Positions 16,561-26,733 of a DNA stretch of 64,000 nt are shown here, piece after piece (positions within the stretch are counted from its first letter, which is position 1; each line of letters begins with the position of its first letter). The notes beneath the pieces are model-generated. The model made no database searches. It was given only the letters and a program-made list of their open reading frames with translations, and was not told the origin of the DNA. The stretch comes from Cedecea colo (GTDB lineage: Bacteria; Pseudomonadota; Gammaproteobacteria; Enterobacterales; Enterobacteriaceae): the NCBI RefSeq assembly GCF_011808225.1, contig NZ_SOYS01000007.1:171080-235079 (forward strand). The letters are read 5' to 3'. A program made the translations under genes and the position numbers.

Positions 16561-18893
16561 AATGGATGACCCGTAAAGCCTGCCAGCTGTTTCTGGCTTT
16601 CAGCATCCTGGCGACACCGGTTATGGCGGAAGAGCCGACGGCCCCGGAACCCGTTCTGCCGGTGGATCTGCCGCCGCCAACCGTTGAGTCCATGCCAGCT
16701 GCGGATTCTGCACCCGCCGTGGCTGCACCTCCGGACTTCACGCCCGGCAACGTCAGCAGCGTTACCGTCGCGCAGATGGGGCAGCCCCAGGGCGTGGTAT
16801 TAAGCGGGGGACAACTACAGGGCGGCATCGACTTTACTCTGTCTGCGGACCAGGTGGTTACTCATGCTCAACTGGCTCTGAATCTGAAAGTTTCCCCGGC
16901 GATGGCGGCGCGCAATACGACGCTACAGCTGATGCTCAACGGCCAGCCGCTCGGCATGGTGCCGCTGGGTTCTGCGGACAGCAACGTCTCAACCTACCAG
17001 CTGGAAATCCCGGCGGCGATGGTGGTTTCGCGCAATAATATCAGCTTCAAGATTAACGATGGCGACGCGCTGCTTTGTCAGCGGGATCTGTCAGATAAGT
17101 ATCAGGTCACCATCATGCCGACCACCCGGCTGGACCTGGAGGCTCAGCAGCTTAATATCGGGGCTGATTTGAGCCACTTCCCGCGCCCGTTCTTTGACGA
17201 GATGCAGATGACGCCGGCTACCCTGGACTTTTCCTTCCCGGCGAAAACGCTGCCGGAGCAGGTGAGCGCGGCGGCGCAGGTTGCCTCCTGGCTGGGAATT
17301 CAGGCCGACTATCGCGGCATCTCCTTTGCGGCAATCCGGGATAAACTGCCGGAGAAAAACGGCATTCTGTTCGGCAAATCTGGCGACTCTATCGGTGGCC
17401 TGACGTTACCGGCGAGCAATGGCGCGATGCTGCAAATTATCGATAATCCGGGCAACCCGGTTTATAAGCTGTTGCTGGTGGTCGGTAATAACGATCGGCA
17501 GCTGCGCAGCGCCGTCTGGCGATTAACCCGCGAACAGTTCAAAACGCTGACTTCCAGCACGGCGGTTGAGCCGCAGACCATTCCGGTCAGCAAACCCTAC
17601 GACGCGCCGCGCTGGATTTCCACCGAGCGTCCGGTACGCCTGAGCGAACTGAAACGTAAAGATCAGAGTCTGACCGCCACCGGTATTTGGCATGAACCAC
17701 TGCGTCTTGCATTCCGTGCAGCGCCCGATCTGTTTATGTGGGACGGCGACACCATCCCGCTGAAGATCGGTTATCGCTTCCCGTCAGAACCCTGGATCGA
17801 TGAAGATCGCTCCTGGCTGTCGATGACCTTCAACGGCACCTTCCTGCACAACCTGCCGGTCAACAAGCAGGGCGTGCTGGAAACGCTGTGGCACAAAGTG
17901 GGCGGCGACGCACGCCAGGAAAACTACCACATGCCGCTTGAGCCGTACCTGATTTATGGTGACAACCAGCTGGCGCTCTACTTCAGGATCGAAACCAAAG
18001 AAAACGCGCCGTGCAGCGTGCTGCTCAACAACAATATCAAGAGCCGTATCGATGACAACTCGTGGATCGATCTGAGCAAAACGCAGCACTTTGCGCTGCT
18101 ACCGAACCTCTCCTATTTCGTGGGAGCCTCGTTCCCGTTCACTCGCCTGGCGGACTTTTCGCAAACCGTTCTGCTGCTGCCAGAAAACCCGAGTGAAAGT
18201 GAAATTGGCACCCTGCTGGATCTGGCTGCCCGCTCAGGGAATGCCACCGGCACCGCGTTAAACAATAACCGGGTGATGTTTGGTCTTCCTTCCGGCGGGG
18301 CGAACCAGCTGCGTCTCAGCGAAAGCGATGTGCTGGCGGTTTCCACGCTGGAACAAAGCGCGTTTAACCGCGCGCTGTTGGCTCAGTCCTCATTTACCAG
18401 CAACGAACATACTTTTGGCGTGCGCGAGCCTACGGCGTGGGAAAAAGTCCAGCGCTGGCTGGAAGGCGACTGGAGCGCGTCGGGTGTGGATGCCGACCGA
18501 TACTTTTCCTCGAATGAAGCCTGGCGCGGATTCGTGAGCTTCCGCTCGCAGTGGAATCCGTCGCGGCTGGTGGTGATGGCGATTGGCAGCAACGACGAAC
18601 AGCTTTCCCGTCTGCATAACGACCTCAGTTCGGCGCGCATCAATGCGGGAATTCGTGGCGACGCCGCCATCATCACCGATGAAAACGGCGTACGCAGCTT
18701 CCGCGTCGGTCCGCAGTTCCCGAGCGGCCAGATGCCCTGGTACATGATGATGGTGTGGTATGCCAACCAGCACTCGGCAATGCTGGCGATCTTCGGTCTG
18801 CTGTTTGCGACGATTATTGGTTTGAGCCTCTATGCCCTGCTGAAACAGCGTGCGCGCAAACGCCTTAACCCGCAGGGATCCGATCGTGAGTAA
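16557..18893 (+). CDS. bcsB: Cellulose synthase regulatory subunit BcsB
   Basis: Periplasmic partner of BcsA, anchored by one C-terminal helix, that receives the emerging glucan. The 778-residue protein has an N-terminal signal sequence (ACQLFLAFSILATPVMA), a proline-rich linker, carbohydrate-binding and flavodoxin-like repeats, and a final membrane segment (HSAMLAIFGLLFATIIGLSL) followed by a basic tail. Blocks such as LTLPASNGAMLQIIDNPGNP are typical. It overlaps bcsA by 4 bases and is 13 bases before bcsC. Confidence 0.95.
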   Translation: MKWMTRKACQLFLAFSILATPVMAEEPTAPEPVLPVDLPPPTVESMPAADSAPAVAAPPDFTPGNVSSVTVAQMGQPQGVVLSGGQLQGGIDFTLSADQVVTHAQLALNLKVSPAMAARNTTLQLMLNGQPLGMVPLGSADSNVSTYQLEIPAAMVVSRNNISFKINDGDALLCQRDLSDKYQVTIMPTTRLDLEAQQLNIGADLSHFPRPFFDEMQMTPATLDFSFPAKTLPEQVSAAAQVASWLGIQADYRGISFAAIRDKLPEKNGILFGKSGDSIGGLTLPASNGAMLQIIDNPGNPVYKLLLVVGNNDRQLRSAVWRLTREQFKTLTSSTAVEPQTIPVSKPYDAPRWISTERPVRLSELKRKDQSLTATGIWHEPLRLAFRAAPDLFMWDGDTIPLKIGYRFPSEPWIDEDRSWLSMTFNGTFLHNLPVNKQGVLETLWHKVGGDARQENYHMPLEPYLIYGDNQLALYFRIETKENAPCSVLLNNNIKSRIDDNSWIDLSKTQHFALLPNLSYFVGASFPFTRLADFSQTVLLLPENPSESEIGTLLDLAARSGNATGTALNNNRVMFGLPSGGANQLRLSESDVLAVSTLEQSAFNRALLAQSSFTSNEHTFGVREPTAWEKVQRWLEGDWSASGVDADRYFSSNEAWRGFVSFRSQWNPSRLVVMAIGSNDEQLSRLHNDLSSARINAGIRGDAAIITDENGVRSFRVGPQFPSGQMPWYMMMVWYANQHSAMLAIFGLLFATIIGLSLYALLKQRARKRLNPQGSDRE

Positions 18894-18906
18894 AGGTGGT
18901 AGCAAA

Positions 18907-21900
18907 ATGAAGCATAAGAATAAAACCGCCGGAAATCTTTCCACGCTCTGCCTGTTTGGCGGTCTGGCGATGGGAACCTTTAATGGCGCTCAGGCGGCGG
19001 AAAATGACAATCCAGCGCTAAAAGCTTTGTTCGACCAGGCCAACTACTGGCATGAGAAGTCTCACGACAATCTGGCGATGGAGTCGCTAAAAAAAGTGTT
19101 GATGGTGGATGCCAGCAATGCTCAGGCGTTGTATCTGATGGCGCTGTGGTCGCAGCAGGCAGGCGATCTTAAAGGCGCTGCGCAGTGGCGTGAAAGGCTG
19201 GCGTCGGTTTCTCCGCAGGACAGCAATTTACAGGCGCTGGACAACGCCAGACAATTGCAGCAGGTGCCGCGTGGGCAGCTGGATCTGGCCCGTCAGCAGG
19301 CGCGCAGCGGCAACATTCCGGCAGCGCTGGCCACCTGGCGTTCGCTGTTTAACGGCGACCAGCCGCCGCCGAGCCTTGCCCCGGAATATTATCTGACGAT
19401 GGCCGGCGACCAGGCTTTGTATCCGCAGGCGGTCAGCGGATTGCGCCAGCTAACCACCCAATATCCGCAGGATAACAGCGCTCGCGTCGCGCTGGGTAAG
19501 GTGCTGACCTATCAGGAAAGCACGCGTCGCGAAGGCATCGATTTGTTGCAAAGCATGGCGAGCGGCAGCCAGGAAGCGGATAAGTCCCTGCGCCAGGCAT
19601 TGCTGTGGCTGGGGCCGCAGGCGGGCGACGAGCAGTATTATCAAACTTATTTACAGCGCCACCCGAAAGACAACGCCGTGCAGGACTATTTCCGTAAAAG
19701 TATTGGCGGAACGGCGAAAGGCGAGGGCTTCACCGCCCTTAACAGCGGCAATACCGACGCGGCGCGCAGCCAGTTTGAACAGGTATTGCAGACCAACCCG
19801 GAAGACGCCGATGCGCTGGCCGGGATGGGCTACGTTGCCCTGCGCAAAGGCGACTACGCCGCAGGTGCGCAATACCTGAACCGCGCGGCAAGCCAGGGCG
19901 GGGCAGCATCTGAAGAACGCAAACAGCAGGCTGCCGACGCCGAGTTTTACGGCCAGCTTGCCGGCGCGCAGGCGGCCTTTAAACAAGGCAACGTTAGCCA
20001 GGCGCTGGCGCTTAGCGCTCCGCTGGCGCAGCGGGCTGGCGAGCAGGGCACCGCAGCCAAACTGTTCCGCGCTGACGTGCAGCGTCACAACAAAGACTAC
20101 ACCGCCGCAGAGCAGACGCTGCGTGATGTGTTAACTGACCAGCCGAACAACGCTTCCGCGCGTGAAAACCTCTATTACGTCCTGCGCGAACAGAACAAAA
20201 CGGCAGAAGCTCAGGCGATGTTACAAACGTTACCGACCAGCCTACAGGCGAAGCTTGCGCCGCGCCTGGAGGGTGGAAATCCTGCCGATCCGGTTCGTCG
20301 TCAGGCGCAGCAGGCGTCGGCAAACGGCGATCCGCAGCGGGCTATCGCCATCCTCCAGCAGGGCGTGGCGCAGTATCCGTCTGACCCGTGGCTGCGTCTG
20401 GACCTGGCCCGTCAGCTACAAAAACAGGGGCGCAGCGCCGAAGCGGCGAACGTTATGGCTCCGTCGTTTCGCAGCAATGCGAGCAATACCGAACTGTATG
20501 CCGCAGCCCTTTTTGCCAGCGAAAATGACGCCTGGCAGCAGTCGCAAACGCTGCTGTCGCGTATTCCGGCCTCCAGCCAGAACGGCGATATGCGCGAGCT
20601 GTCCCGCCGCGTGAACTACAACCTGCAAATGGTGGTTGCCGAACGCTATCTGGCACAGGGCGATACCACCGCGGCGGCGAATACGCTTAAAGCGCTGGCC
20701 GTGCGCCCACCGCAGAGCCCGGCAGACGCGGGGAAACTGGCGCGCATGCTGGCGCAAAGCGGTGATGTGAATACCGCCGTCAGCATCGTGCGGGACAACA
20801 TGCGCCGTGGCGTGCAGGGCAGCGCCGGTGATTATGCGGACCAGATTAGCGTGCTAAACCAGGCGGGACTGGGACGTGAAGCGCAGGCGTGGCTTGCCAG
20901 CCCGGAACTGCAATCGCGCAGCACGACGACCCAGCTGGCGAACATTCGCAACGGCTATGTCATCAACGAAGCCGACCAGCTTCGTACCCAGGGCAATTAC
21001 GCGGCGGCTTACGACAAGCTAATCCGCGCGATGCAGAGCGATCCGCAGAACACCGATCTGATGTTCGCCATGGCACGCCTGTATCAGTCCGGCAAAATGA
21101 ATAAAGAAGCGGGCGTGGTTTACGACTATCTAATGACGCGCGATACGCCGGAGCAGGACGCTCGTACAGGCGCTATTGATGTGGCGTTAGCCAGCAACGA
21201 TGTGGACAAGGCTAAGCAACTGGCGGCCGGGTTACGCAAAGACGACACGCCGCAGCGTTTGCTGCTGCTGGCTCGCGTCTCGGAAGCTGAAGGTAATCAC
21301 CAGCAGGCGATGAGCTATCTGCGTACCGCCCGCGGCAGGCTGCTTGGCTTGCAGGATTCAGGGAGCGAGACGGCGCCAATGCTCGGCGGTCTGGCACTAG
21401 CGGATAATCCGTTTGTGGGTACTTCCAGCCGTAGCGCGCAGCCAACCTCTGCCTCGCTGTATGGCGAAGCGATGCCGTGGCAGGTAGCGCAGCTGACGCG
21501 TAATCCGCAAACCGCGCCTCCGGGCACAACGCGCACCGATCTGCCGGTCGAAAGCGCACAGGCCGGCACGTTACGCCAGGTGGACAATATGATGGAACAG
21601 CTGACCGACAAAACCGCCACCTGGGCGCGCGGCGCTGTTTCCGTACGCGGGCGCGACGGTGAAAGCGGCCTGAGCAAGCTGACTGAAATTAAATCGCCGC
21701 TGCAGTGGTCGACCGTGCCGTTTGGCGATTCGCGCTTTGATCTCAACGTCACGCCGGTCAGCCTGAACGCGGGAAGCTCATCCGAAGAGTCCAGCCGTCG
21801 CTTTGGCACCGGGGCGCTGATTCAGGGAGAGGTGGGCGAGGGGTTGTATAACGCTTCAACCACCACGCCGCCGACGCTGCCGGATATCGACAAAATCAAA

Positions 21901-22767
21901 GTCCCGTCGCAGGGCTCGCAGAACGCTTCTGGCGTGGAAGTAGGCATGGCGCTGACCGGGGACCAGTACAAAATTGACGTAGGTTCCACGCCGCTGGGCG
22001 CGGATCTCAATACCGTCGTGGGCGGCATTCAATGGTCACCGCAGCTGACGGATTACCTTAAGCTGGTGCTGACCGGCGAACGTCGCGCCGTAATAGACAG
22101 CCTGCTGTCGTATGTCGGCGTTAAAGACAAATACAGCGGCAAGAAATGGGGCCAGGTTACGAAAAATGGCGGCAGCGCCCAGCTCAGCTATGACAACGGC
22201 GACGCCGGCTTCTATGCCGGGTTCGGGCTGTATAACTACCTGGGCGAAAACGTGCCGAGCAACAGCAACGTAACCGGGTCGGCGGGCGTTTATCTGCGTC
22301 CGTTCCACTCAGAGGACCGCGAGCTGAAAACCGGCATCAGCATGAGCTACATGGATTTCTCCAAAAACCTCAGCTACTTCAGCTACGGCCAGGGCGGCTA
22401 TTTCAGCCCGCAGGATTATGTCAGCGTCTCCTTCCCGGTGGATTACACCCAGAAGTTTGATAACTGGAAGCTGGGCGTGGGCGCATCGCTGGGTTATCAG
22501 TCCTACACTCAGGACGAAAGTCCGTACTTCCCGGGGGATGCGAAATTGCAGGGACAGCTCGAAGAGTATGTGGCTAATGGTTTCGCCAAAGAGGCGTACT
22601 ACAGCGGCGGCAGCGAAAATGGCCTCGGCTATAACCTGCGCGCGACGGTTGACTATAAAATTAACAAAGACATGACCATGGGCGGCCAGGTGGGTTACGA
22701 CACCTTTGGTGATTACAACGAGAGTACCGCGCAGGTCTACTTCCGTTACTTGCTGGGGAACAAATAA
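18907..22767 (+). CDS. bcsC: Cellulose export TPR/outer-membrane protein BcsC
   Basis: A 1286-residue protein that carries cellulose across the periplasm and outer membrane. A signal sequence (LSTLCLFGGLAMGTFNGAQA) precedes about 900 residues of tetratricopeptide repeats (for example DADALAGMGYVALRKGDYAAG). The final ~330 residues form the BCSC_C beta-barrel, ending in an aromatic strand (AQVYFRYLLGNK). The ATG at 18907, with AAGGTGG upstream, is preferred over an in-frame ATG at 18850 inside bcsB because it gives a proper signal peptide. The stop shares one base with the bcsD start. Confidence 0.95.
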   Translation: MKHKNKTAGNLSTLCLFGGLAMGTFNGAQAAENDNPALKALFDQANYWHEKSHDNLAMESLKKVLMVDASNAQALYLMALWSQQAGDLKGAAQWRERLASVSPQDSNLQALDNARQLQQVPRGQLDLARQQARSGNIPAALATWRSLFNGDQPPPSLAPEYYLTMAGDQALYPQAVSGLRQLTTQYPQDNSARVALGKVLTYQESTRREGIDLLQSMASGSQEADKSLRQALLWLGPQAGDEQYYQTYLQRHPKDNAVQDYFRKSIGGTAKGEGFTALNSGNTDAARSQFEQVLQTNPEDADALAGMGYVALRKGDYAAGAQYLNRAASQGGAASEERKQQAADAEFYGQLAGAQAAFKQGNVSQALALSAPLAQRAGEQGTAAKLFRADVQRHNKDYTAAEQTLRDVLTDQPNNASARENLYYVLREQNKTAEAQAMLQTLPTSLQAKLAPRLEGGNPADPVRRQAQQASANGDPQRAIAILQQGVAQYPSDPWLRLDLARQLQKQGRSAEAANVMAPSFRSNASNTELYAAALFASENDAWQQSQTLLSRIPASSQNGDMRELSRRVNYNLQMVVAERYLAQGDTTAAANTLKALAVRPPQSPADAGKLARMLAQSGDVNTAVSIVRDNMRRGVQGSAGDYADQISVLNQAGLGREAQAWLASPELQSRSTTTQLANIRNGYVINEADQLRTQGNYAAAYDKLIRAMQSDPQNTDLMFAMARLYQSGKMNKEAGVVYDYLMTRDTPEQDARTGAIDVALASNDVDKAKQLAAGLRKDDTPQRLLLLARVSEAEGNHQQAMSYLRTARGRLLGLQDSGSETAPMLGGLALADNPFVGTSSRSAQPTSASLYGEAMPWQVAQLTRNPQTAPPGTTRTDLPVESAQAGTLRQVDNMMEQLTDKTATWARGAVSVRGRDGESGLSKLTEIKSPLQWSTVPFGDSRFDLNVTPVSLNAGSSSEESSRRFGTGALIQGEVGEGLYNASTTTPPTLPDIDKIKVPSQGSQNASGVEVGMALTGDQYKIDVGSTPLGADLNTVVGGIQWSPQLTDYLKLVLTGERRAVIDSLLSYVGVKDKYSGKKWGQVTKNGGSAQLSYDNGDAGFYAGFGLYNYLGENVPSNSNVTGSAGVYLRPFHSEDRELKTGISMSYMDFSKNLSYFSYGQGGYFSPQDYVSVSFPVDYTQKFDNWKLGVGASLGYQSYTQDESPYFPGDAKLQGQLEEYVANGFAKEAYYSGGSENGLGYNLRATVDYKINKDMTMGGQVGYDTFGDYNESTAQVYFRYLLGNK

Positions 22768-23234
22768 TGAACGATCAACAACTGCTGCACTATTTCCAGA
22801 ACCAGCAGGCGCAGCCGGGCTGGTTTTCGCTGATCCATATTATGATCGACGGCATGGTGACTAACGTAGGCGAGGCGCAAAGCCGTCCTTTCCTGGTGCA
22901 GATGGGCGAGACGCTGGGCACGCGCTTCCCGTTAACGCTTGCGCGAACCGTGGGTGAACTTGAGGCGCAGATAAATGTTCAGCTTGCCGCCTTCAACTGG
23001 GGCTATATTGATATTGAGGCCAGCGAAACGGCAATGCAGATTCGCCATATGGCGCTCCCCGTTCCCGCTGAAGAAGCGCAGCAGGCTGCCTGGAACAGCG
23101 CCTTTAGCGCCGTGCTGGAGGGGCTTTATGCCCGCTGGCTGCGTGACCAGGGCGGAAAGCCGCATGTTTCACTGTGGCGTGAGGCATCACCATCGGCCAC
23201 GGTGGTGCATTTCAGATATCAAAACAGCAGGTAG
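22767..23234 (+). CDS. bcsD: Cellulose synthase subunit BcsD
   Basis: A 155-residue protein of the BcsD family. In Komagataeibacter it forms a periplasmic ring that aligns glucan chains into ordered fibrils. Family features include the N-terminal YFQNQQAQPGWFSLIHIM, the NVGEAQSRPFLVQMGETLGTRFPL block and the C-terminal VVHFRYQNSR. BcsD is absent from E. coli and Salmonella but marks the bcsABCD operon type. The gene starts on the last base of the bcsC stop, so translation is coupled. Confidence 0.9.
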   Translation: MNDQQLLHYFQNQQAQPGWFSLIHIMIDGMVTNVGEAQSRPFLVQMGETLGTRFPLTLARTVGELEAQINVQLAAFNWGYIDIEASETAMQIRHMALPVPAEEAQQAAWNSAFSAVLEGLYARWLRDQGGKPHVSLWREASPSATVVHFRYQNSR

Positions 23235-23244
23235 AGGTGGGCGA

Positions 23245-24237
23245 ATGTGGCAGCGATGCAGGGTGCTGATGGTGGCGATAATCGCGTTGGTTATCAGCCA
23301 GCAGGCGTTGGCGGGGCAGGCATGGGACAGCTATAAAAGCCGGTTTTTGATGGCGGACGGTCGGATTATCGACACCGGCAATAACGGCGTCAGCCATACC
23401 GAAGGCCAGGGATTCGCCATGATGATGGCGGTGATGAATAACGACCGTTCAGGCTTCGACAAAATCTGGCGCTGGACGGAAAAAAATCTGCGAAACCCGG
23501 CTAACGGCCTGTTTTACTGGCGCTATAACCCGGCGGCAGCGGACCCGATTGCCGATAAAAACAACGCGACGGATGGCGATACCTTTATCGCCTGGGCGCT
23601 GCTAAAAGCGGGCAATGCCTGGCATGATGATGGCTATCTACAAGCTTCGGATAGCATTGTCAAAGCGCTGGTGGAACATAACGTCGTTAACTTTGGCGGC
23701 TATCGCGTTATGCTGCCGGGCGCGAAAGGCTTTAATCTTAATAGCTACGTGAATCTTAACCCGTCCTACTTTGTCTTTCCGGCCTGGCAAGATTTTGCCA
23801 ACCGCAGCCATTTAGTGGTCTGGCAGACGTTGATTAACGACGGGCAGAAGCTGCTGGGGAAAATGCGCTTCGGTAACACGCAGCTTCCGGCTGACTGGGT
23901 TTCGCTGTATGCAGACGGGCACGTCGCGCCAGCCAAAGAATGGCCTGCGCGTTTTAGCTACGACGCGATTCGCGTGCCGCTCTACGTGAAGTGGTTTAAT
24001 CCGACAAGCCCGCTGCTGGAACCGTATAAAGCCTGGTGGGGACGTTTCTCGCGCACCCAGACGCCCGCCTGGGTCAACGTTACTACCGACGATCCCGCCT
24101 CTTACATGATGGACGGTGGTTTGTTGGCGGTACGCGATCTGACCATGGGGGATTTACCCGCGGGCGAACCGCAAATTACCTCTCAGGAAGACTATTATTC
24201 TGCGAGCCTCAAGATGCTGGCGGAACTGGCCCGCTAG
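23245..24237 (+). CDS. bcsZ: Periplasmic endo-1,4-beta-glucanase BcsZ
   Basis: A family-8 glycoside hydrolase (330 residues) that trims cellulose in the periplasm and is needed for normal export. A signal peptide (VLMVAIIALVISQQALAGQA) is followed by the GH8 domain. The catalytic acid lies in HTEGQGFAMMM and the conserved DGDTFIAWALLKAG follows. The start ATG at 23245 has GAGGTGGGCGA before it, 10 bases after the bcsD stop; the open frame runs further upstream inside bcsD but without family similarity. It is the last gene of the operon. Confidence 0.94.
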   Translation: MWQRCRVLMVAIIALVISQQALAGQAWDSYKSRFLMADGRIIDTGNNGVSHTEGQGFAMMMAVMNNDRSGFDKIWRWTEKNLRNPANGLFYWRYNPAAADPIADKNNATDGDTFIAWALLKAGNAWHDDGYLQASDSIVKALVEHNVVNFGGYRVMLPGAKGFNLNSYVNLNPSYFVFPAWQDFANRSHLVVWQTLINDGQKLLGKMRFGNTQLPADWVSLYADGHVAPAKEWPARFSYDAIRVPLYVKWFNPTSPLLEPYKAWWGRFSRTQTPAWVNVTTDDPASYMMDGGLLAVRDLTMGDLPAGEPQITSQEDYYSASLKMLAELAR

Positions 24238-24240
24238 TTC

Positions 24241-24264
24241 GTTCGGGGACGAGAGTCCCCGAAC
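24241..24264. terminator. Strong hairpin after bcsZ
   Basis: GTTCGGGGAC-GAGA-GTCCCCGAAC is a perfect 10-bp stem with a GAGA (GNRA-type) loop, 3 bases after the bcsZ stop. No T-run follows, so it may stabilise the mRNA end or help Rho-dependent ending. Confidence 0.6.
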
Positions 24265-24562
24265 GGGAAACGCTTACTGCGAATAAGCGTAGCGCCATCC
24301 GCGCCGGGCGAATCTTGAGGAGCCAGATTTTCCCTATTCTCCCGCGCAGCACTGCCTTAAACCGTCGACAATGCAGTATACTCAGCCCGCATAAGATTAT
24401 GCTTATACTCGTCATGCTTCGAGCTGCTGGAGCGTTGTCCGCACTCACTTATCCCCGACACTTACTTATAGTAAGCCTCCGGAGATTCATGAGCTTGCCG
24501 CCTGCCAGCAACGCGAATGATGCAGAGTATGTCAGGCGGGCCAGAAACAGCGGAGAGTAAGC
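24265..24562. other. Intergenic region bcsZ-pdeK
   Basis: It holds a half-element of the dispersed palindrome family (AATAAGCGTAGCGCCATCCG, 24282-24301), then a region without recognisable genes that leads to pdeK. CGGAGAG at 24551-24557 is the ribosome site for the TTG start of pdeK. Confidence 0.5.
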
Positions 24563-26557
24563 TTGCGAGTCAGTCGTTCCTTAACGATTAAACAAATGGC
24601 GATGGTGTCAGCCGTCGCCGTGGTGTTTATTTTCATTTTTATCGTCGTGCAGCTTTTTCACTTTGTGCAGCAAAGCCGCTACGACACCGCAAGCCAGATG
24701 GAAAAAATTGCCCATTCGGTGCGTCTGCCTCTGTCTGAAGCCGTCCTGAAAGCTGATATTCCTCAGGCGGAGGCTATTCTTAATCAAATCCAGCCTTCCG
24801 GCATTATCAGCCGGGCGGATGTGGTGCTGCCTAACCAGTTCCAGGCCCTGCGCAAAAGCTTTGTGCCAGAACACGCGATTCCGGTCTGGATTGCGCGTCT
24901 GTTTGAGCTGCCGGTACAAATTTCCCTGCCGCTTTATTCATTAGAACGCCCGACAAACCCGCAGCCGCTGGCCTACCTGGTGCTACAGGCGGATTCCTGG
25001 CGAATGTACAAATTTATTATCAGCACCATATCCACGCTGCTAACCACTTATCTGCTGCTGGCGTTGATTTTATCCGTGGCGATCAGCTGGTCAATTAACC
25101 GTTTGATTATCCATCCGCTGCGTAAGATTGCCCGCGAGCTGGATGACCTTAGCCCGCAGGATGCAGGCGGGCATCAGCTTAAGCTGCCGCCGCTGCATCA
25201 CGATGACGAGATAGGCATGCTGGTGCGCAGCTACAACCGTAATCAGCAAATGGCGCTGCGTCTGCATCAGGAAATGAACGTGACGAGCACCCGTCACGCG
25301 GTGACGGACCTGCCTAATAAAGCCCTGCTGCTGGCGCTGCTTGAGCAGCTGGTGGCGAGCGAGAAAAATAATGTGCTGATGGTAATCAGCAGCGAAACGC
25401 TGGGCGACGCCGCTGGCGTGCTTAACGAAGAACAGCGCGAAACGCTGCTGCTGACAATGGTGGGTAAAGTCAAAGCGTTGCTGCCGCCGCGGATGGTGCT
25501 GGCGCAGCTTAGCGTGAACGACTTCGGGATTATCGCCCACGGTATAAAAGACGCCTGGCATGCCATGGCGCTGGCCCAGCAGCTTATGGCGGCGCTTAAT
25601 GAAAAGCTGCCGATTAACGGGCTACAGCTCAGGCCCACCGCCAGCATTGGCATCGCGATGTATCACGGTGGGCTTACGGCAGAGCAGCTTTATCGCCGTG
25701 CGGTGTCCGCCGCGTTTTCCGCTCGTCGTCATGGTAAGAACCAAATTCATTTCTTCGATCCGGAACAGATGGAGAATGCGCAGCGTCGGCTGACGGAAGA
25801 GCACGACATCCTGCATGCGCTTGAACAGCAGCAGCTGGCGATTTGGCTACAGCCGCAGGTGAATATGCGCAGCGGCGAGACGGTGAGCGCGGAAGTGCTG
25901 CTGCGTATGCAGCAACCCGACGGCTCCTGGGCTTTGCCGGAAGGGTTGATTGAGCGCATAGAAGCCTGCGGGCTGATGGTGACTATCGGCAGCTGGATAC
26001 TCGAAGAGTCCTGCCGCACGCTTTCAGCCTGGCAAAAACGGGGCATCGCTATGCCGCTCTCCGTTAATCTGTCGGCGCTGCAACTGCTGCACGAGAAGAC
26101 AGTGCCGTCGCTGCTGGAAATGCTTGCGCGTTACCGCATTCAGCCCGGCTCGCTGATTCTGGAAATCACGGAAAGTCGCCGCATTGATGACCCGGATGCC
26201 GCGGTGAAAATCCTGCGTCCGCTGCGTAAAGCGGGGGTGAGGATCGCGCTGGATGATTTTGGTATGGGCTACGCCAGCCTGCGCCATCTGCATCATATGA
26301 AGTCCCTGCCGATAGACGCGCTGAAAATCGATAAAAGCTTTGTCGATGGCCTGCCGGAAGATGGGGCGATGGTCGGCGTGATTGTCGCCATGGCTAAAAC
26401 GCTCGGCCTGAAGCTGGTCGCTGAAGGCGTGGAGCTGGCCGCTCAGCGCGACTGGCTGCTGGCCGAAGAGGTGACCATAGCGCAAGGCTATCTGTTCTCT
26501 AAGGCCCTGACGCTTGAAGAGTTTGAATCCCGCTATTTATCTGCGCCGATTGAGTAA
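24563..26557 (+). CDS. pdeK: c-di-GMP phosphodiesterase PdeK (HAMP-GGDEF-EAL)
   Basis: Inner-membrane protein (664 residues) that probably hydrolyses c-di-GMP to pGpG and so lowers cellulose synthesis. Order: first helix (~10-33), periplasmic sensor segment, second helix (~155-178), HAMP linker, a degenerate GGDEF domain (~245-410) with no GGDEF signature, and an EAL domain (~425-660). The EAL motif reads EVL (SAEVLLRM), and [15 protein letters not shown] and VAEGVEL are present, so catalysis is plausible. The start is TTG 24563, preceded by CGGAGAG, giving the conserved [14 protein letters not shown]. It lies next to the cellulose genes as in E. coli. Confidence 0.92.
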   Translation: MRVSRSLTIKQMAMVSAVAVVFIFIFIVVQLFHFVQQSRYDTASQMEKIAHSVRLPLSEAVLKADIPQAEAILNQIQPSGIISRADVVLPNQFQALRKSFVPEHAIPVWIARLFELPVQISLPLYSLERPTNPQPLAYLVLQADSWRMYKFIISTISTLLTTYLLLALILSVAISWSINRLIIHPLRKIARELDDLSPQDAGGHQLKLPPLHHDDEIGMLVRSYNRNQQMALRLHQEMNVTSTRHAVTDLPNKALLLALLEQLVASEKNNVLMVISSETLGDAAGVLNEEQRETLLLTMVGKVKALLPPRMVLAQLSVNDFGIIAHGIKDAWHAMALAQQLMAALNEKLPINGLQLRPTASIGIAMYHGGLTAEQLYRRAVSAAFSARRHGKNQIHFFDPEQMENAQRRLTEEHDILHALEQQQLAIWLQPQVNMRSGETVSAEVLLRMQQPDGSWALPEGLIERIEACGLMVTIGSWILEESCRTLSAWQKRGIAMPLSVNLSALQLLHEKTVPSLLEMLARYRIQPGSLILEITESRRIDDPDAAVKILRPLRKAGVRIALDDFGMGYASLRHLHHMKSLPIDALKIDKSFVDGLPEDGAMVGVIVAMAKTLGLKLVAEGVELAAQRDWLLAEEVTIAQGYLFSKALTLEEFESRYLSAPIE

Positions 26558-26733
26558 CATCTTTGTTGTAAATGTTATTGGGCTGGCGCGTGCCAGCGCA
26601 ATAATTTAACAATTTTGTTGCCAAATTAGCGCTGTATCACGTCCCGCATTTTTTCTGGGTGTTATTTTTTCAGCCGCGAGCCGTAAGGCAAATTAACGCG
26701 GCGTTACGGAAATTTTCCTCTCAAGGACACCCT

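Noticed and set aside
22975..23244. Upstream extension of bcsZ into bcsD
   Set aside because: The extension overlaps bcsD out of frame; the signal peptide and ribosome site place the start at 23245.
24036..24560. 174-codon frame across the end of bcsZ and the gap before pdeK
   Set aside because: Begins in bcsZ in another frame and runs through a hairpin and repeat; no similarity.
26600..26733. CRP site before dctA
   Set aside because: Expected from E. coli, but the only candidate has a single good half-site (TCACG) and no matching TGTGA.
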